A stretch of DNA of 64,000 bases, from assembly GCA_025455065.1 (NCBI GenBank), contig JALONG010000025.1, positions 1 to 64,000 on the forward strand. The letters run 5' to 3'. This DNA is from Candidatus Kapaibacterium sp. GTDB lineage: Bacteria > Bacteroidota > Ignavibacteria > Kapaibacteriales > UBA4661. Shown here piece after piece: positions 60,867-64,000 of the stretch. Position numbers and translations under genes: made by a program. Numbering within the stretch: the first letter of the stretch is position 1; each line of letters starts with the position of its first letter. Under the pieces are notes generated by a model that did not search any database, had not been told where the DNA came from, and was given only the letters and a program-made list of their open reading frames with translations.

Positions 60867-63800
60867 GTGGTACATTTCGCTTTGGCTCTTTCTTTCAGGC
60901 TTTTTTGCGCACTCACATTCGGTCTTCTCCTTGCGGAAATTGCTCCTTCTCATCTTCACGCTCAAACTCGCTGCGATACGCTTCAAACCTGTCTTGGCAA
61001 CGTTTTGACCATCACACAAAGCGGGCAAGCTCAGTATGTGGATATTCAACAAACGCCTGCCCAACGCTCACTTTCAACGGCACTCAGCTTTGAAGCATGG
61101 ATAAATCCTCAACGCATACCCAATACGCGCCAATTTATCGCAGGACTCTGGGGACCTAATACCGACGCAAACGACGTGTGGGTGCTGTATATCTCGCAAC
61201 AAGACGAGCTTGTTTTCGAGATAAACGGTGCAACGACATCGCTTGGAAGCGCCGACAATACCATTGCCCGAACACCCTTTGCAGCCCGCTACGGCTCATG
61301 GACACACGTTGCGGCAGTGTTTGACGGTGCTTCGCAAACTGCTACGCTCTTTGTGAACGGGATGCAAGTAGCACAAAACCGCAATGCCGCCTCCCCCGCA
61401 AACAGGCTTCGCACCTTGCAAACGCCGTCGCTGCTCATGCAAATCGGCAGCACCAATGCGCTTGGCAATCTTGGCGAACAAAATGCAACTTTTCGCGGAC
61501 AGATGGACGAAATTCGCCTTTGGTCGCGGGCGCTTACACAAAGTGAGATTTTATGCGGCTTGTACAGTGCTTTGCGCGGAAACGAATCAAATTTGACGAT
61601 GTACTTTCGGTGCAATGACGTAACAGCCTCCACACGCCTTTGTGATGCCTCACCGAACAACACCATAGCCGATATGCGCTCTGGCGCTCGTTGTCAAGCA
61701 CCCTCGCAAAACCGTACCATTCCGCCCTTTTTCACGATTCAACCGCAAATTATCAACGATGCTTTTCAGTGCGACCAAACGCGCACCTATCAAATCCGTA
61801 TTCGTAGTATCGCCGCAGGGTGTTCAGAGCGTGTTGCGCTCTCGCTTTCCGGCGCTCAAGCAGGAGAATTTCGTATCACGCCGGAGCGCTTTACTCTCGC
61901 TGTCGGTGCGGAGACCGTTGCTACGCTCACACTGAATACCCAGCTTACAGGCGCTCTCGAAGCCACGCTGAACCTTGCCCGAGAAAACCTGTGCGGCGAT
62001 ACGCTTCGCACCGCATTAAATCTCACGCGCACAACCACGCTGCAACCCTCGCAGCCGAGCGTGACCTTTGGAACGCTCTATGCAGGCTGCCGCGAAGTTC
62101 CTTTTGCCGAGCGGACGCTCACACTGCGCAATGCAGGCACACAGCCGCTTCAACTCTTGGGTTTTCGGCAGTCTCGCGCACAAATGTTTCGTGTTCTCAC
62201 GGGTAATCTTCAACAAACACTCGCCGCAGGTGCTTCGGTGCAAGTAACCATGCGCTTTTTCCCTGCTGACACGGCAAACACCTACTTCGACACGCTCCGC
62301 ATCCGCACAGGCGATGTGTGTCAGCCGGAACTCGCTCTGCCGCTTGCAGGAACGATTGAAGAAGCCGTTATTATCCGTCGTGGCTTCGGTTTGGCGCGGC
62401 TGGACAGCGTTACCTTTGGGCGCGAATGTCCGCAAAGCGGTATCACCGACCCGTTTGAATTTACGTGGGAAAGCGCCGTGCGCGGTGCTGATGTGCGGAT
62501 TGATACGGTGATTGCGCCGCCCTTCATGCGTGTTCGCTCTTTGCGGTATCCCGTTTTGCTACGCTCCGGTGCGTTTGCCGAGCCGAATTTTCTCCGTTTT
62601 GCACCGCTTCAGCCCGGTTTGGTGCGGGATTCGGTGATTATTCGAGCAAGCGTACCGAGCGGTCTTCCGGGCGGAACGTCGTGTACGTTTGAGAAAAAAA
62701 TCATCGTTTCAGGGCGCGGAAATGCCGTTGAAGTGCGCATCACACCTAGTGCGGTGAATTTTGGAAATGTGATTGTCGGGCAGCAAGGCACAAGCACGGC
62801 GCGTTTGTCCAACCCCAGCACGGAAGACACGTTGCGGATTTTGGTCTTTTTGCGGCGCGGTGACAATTTTTTCCTCACGGGCGGGCGCACGTTCACACTT
62901 GCTCCGGGCGCTTCAGTCAATGTGCCGCTCACCTTTCGCCCAAGTGCTGATTCTACCTACACCGACGACCTTTGCATTTCGGAACAGCGCTGTTTTTTCA
63001 CCACCTGCGCAACGCTGACAGGGCGCGGTGTGCAGACCACGTTCCGCTTCGATTCCGTGCTGACGCGCATTGACGGCGTTTTGGGCTGTGCGACACGTTT
63101 GGACACGCTAACAATTTTCAACACTTCGGGCGCGGCGCAAACGCTCACCAACATTAGTTTTTCTGACCAAAGCGGCGGCAGAATTGAGATTATATCAGGC
63201 TTGAACAACACCAATGTCATTTCGACGGTTATTCCTGCCGGTGGCAGTTTGCTTGTGCAAATTCGCTACTCGCCCAACGATCTCACGCAAGACCGCACCG
63301 ATGCTGCATTTATCACCTTCCGCGCTGCGGGACAGGATTGGACGCTCAGTATTCGCGCCACTTCTGTCGCGCCGAGGCTCTTTATTACGCCACTCACCGC
63401 GTTTGGTGTGGTGGAAATCGGGGATAGGCGCTTAGACACGATTCAGGTGGAAAATATCTCGCAAGTTCCTGTTCAACTCAGCACTCTCACACTGCCCGAC
63501 GGCTACACGCTGCATTGGAGCGAGCGTTTGCTGCCTTACACGCTTCAGCCGCGAGAAGTCGTGCGATTTGGCGTAACCTTTGCCCCGACGGAAGACCGCC
63601 GTTACGACGGCACAGTTACGGCAAATTCGCTTTCGCCGTGCCCTACAATGGTAACAGGACGTTTTCAAGGTCGTGGCGCAAGAGCAGATTTGGAGCTCGG
63701 CGCAAACCCTGTCAATATAGGGTTTACACGCCCTTGTGAATGTCGCACGGCAATCACAACACTCTTCAATTCTTCCTTTGCCAATACCTACACCGTGCAA

Positions 63801-64000
63801 AGTGCCGTCATTACTGCTTCCGACAACGACCCGCTTTTTAGCCGACCGCAACTCTTTACATGGACTTCGCGCTTTTCTCCAAACGGCACTGTGCCGTATC
63901 AAATCCCTCCACAGGGCATAGACACTATCACTATTCGCTTTTGTCCGCGCACGATTGCAACGGCGCAAAACGTCCTGAACGCAGCAACCATGCGAATTAC
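60867..64000 (+). CDS. Giant secreted protein with LamG-like and choice-of-anchor-D-type repeats (5' part)
   Basis: An open frame runs from 60867 to the window end without a stop (about 1044 codons seen); the gene continues beyond. No ATG precedes the signal peptide; GTG 60867 gives MVHFALALSFRLFCALTFGL and cleavage after HLHAQ, with TTG 60882 as the alternative. A LamG/concanavalin-like domain covers about residues 55-235 (LSFEAWINPQ, WTHVAAVFDGASQTATLFVN, FRGQMDEIRLWSRAL). It is followed by at least four Ig-like modules of choice-of-anchor-D type (SVTFGTLYAGCREVPFAERT; AVNFGNVIVGQQGTSTARLS; AFGVVEIGDRRLDTIQVENI; NIGFTRPCECRTAITTLF), each ending in a FxP strand. By analogy with the gene at 21352, a T9SS sorting domain is expected outside the window. 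Confidence 0.82.
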   Translation, partial: MVHFALALSFRLFCALTFGLLLAEIAPSHLHAQTRCDTLQTCLGNVLTITQSGQAQYVDIQQTPAQRSLSTALSFEAWINPQRIPNTRQFIAGLWGPNTDANDVWVLYISQQDELVFEINGATTSLGSADNTIARTPFAARYGSWTHVAAVFDGASQTATLFVNGMQVAQNRNAASPANRLRTLQTPSLLMQIGSTNALGNLGEQNATFRGQMDEIRLWSRALTQSEILCGLYSALRGNESNLTMYFRCNDVTASTRLCDASPNNTIADMRSGARCQAPSQNRTIPPFFTIQPQIINDAFQCDQTRTYQIRIRSIAAGCSERVALSLSGAQAGEFRITPERFTLAVGAETVATLTLNTQLTGALEATLNLARENLCGDTLRTALNLTRTTTLQPSQPSVTFGTLYAGCREVPFAERTLTLRNAGTQPLQLLGFRQSRAQMFRVLTGNLQQTLAAGASVQVTMRFFPADTANTYFDTLRIRTGDVCQPELALPLAGTIEEAVIIRRGFGLARLDSVTFGRECPQSGITDPFEFTWESAVRGADVRIDTVIAPPFMRVRSLRYPVLLRSGAFAEPNFLRFAPLQPGLVRDSVIIRASVPSGLPGGTSCTFEKKIIVSGRGNAVEVRITPSAVNFGNVIVGQQGTSTARLSNPSTEDTLRILVFLRRGDNFFLTGGRTFTLAPGASVNVPLTFRPSADSTYTDDLCISEQRCFFTTCATLTGRGVQTTFRFDSVLTRIDGVLGCATRLDTLTIFNTSGAAQTLTNISFSDQSGGRIEIISGLNNTNVISTVIPAGGSLLVQIRYSPNDLTQDRTDAAFITFRAAGQDWTLSIRATSVAPRLFITPLTAFGVVEIGDRRLDTIQVENISQVPVQLSTLTLPDGYTLHWSERLLPYTLQPREVVRFGVTFAPTEDRRYDGTVTANSLSPCPTMVTGRFQGRGARADLELGANPVNIGFTRPCECRTAITTLFNSSFANTYTVQSAVITASDNDPLFSRPQLFTWTSRFSPNGTVPYQIPPQGIDTITIRFCPRTIATAQNVLNAATMRI

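Overview
The window reads as chromosomal DNA of a Gram-negative member of the Bacteroidota/Chlorobiota (FCB) superphylum. Evidence seen directly: two proteins with type IX secretion (T9SS) C-terminal sorting domains, a SusC/SusD pair, three further TonB-dependent receptors, a DUF4249 lipoprotein, LytS/LytTR regulators, and promoters matching the Bacteroidota -7 element TAnnTTTG. A deep lineage such as Kapabacteria or Ignavibacteria is possible, but that is inference; no rRNA or other marker gene is present. I see no tRNA, rRNA, CRISPR array, intact insertion sequence or phage gene.

Layout. 0-6.3 kb (mostly minus strand): a T9SS cargo protein, a small protein with an internal duplication, the membrane protease SppA and a DadA-like FAD oxidoreductase. 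6.3-15.5 kb (plus): XdhC, an orphan UmuD-like protease, ModA, an outer-membrane protein, acetate kinase, a gamma-glutamylcyclotransferase-like protein, an ABC-2 permease, the fluoride channel CrcB, a short-chain dehydrogenase and a membrane metallophosphoesterase. 15.8-21.1 kb: a SusC/SusD nutrient-uptake locus with a third lipoprotein. 21.1-32.2 kb: a MITE-like element, an IgGFc-binding-type T9SS adhesin (minus), a Uma2-family protein and a 2163-residue alpha-2-macroglobulin with a thioester motif. 32.6-38.3 kb: an ABC exporter followed by a LytS kinase, AraC regulator, lipoprotein, LytTR response regulator and small hydrolase. 38.4-46.9 kb: an Oar-like receptor and an FMN hydroxyacid oxidase (minus), then a BtuB-like receptor and a GlcD/Dld-type FAD oxidase (plus). 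46.9-53.6 kb: a hybrid-less sensor kinase, a double-OmpA protein, a DUF1573 protein, an ECF sigma factor and a second LytTR regulator. 53.9-60.8 kb: an envelope cluster with a lipoprotein behind a structured leader, three small outer-membrane proteins (the first frameshifted), and a DUF4249/TonB-receptor pair. 60.9-64 kb: the start of a very large secreted protein (LamG-like plus repeated choice-of-anchor-D-type modules) that runs off the window.

Function as a whole. The content is dominated by the cell envelope: nutrient import through TonB-dependent receptors, T9SS surface display, periplasmic quality control (SppA, alpha-2-macroglobulin) and envelope-linked signalling. The strongest unexplained signals lie between genes: two matched promoters (GGAACTT-N16-GTTTAG) in front of the ECF sigma gene; a perfect 13-copy hexanucleotide tract in the leader of a LytTR regulator; a structured leader with an apparently sequestered ribosome-binding site; two apparently leaderless promoters; and four families of dispersed palindromic repeats.
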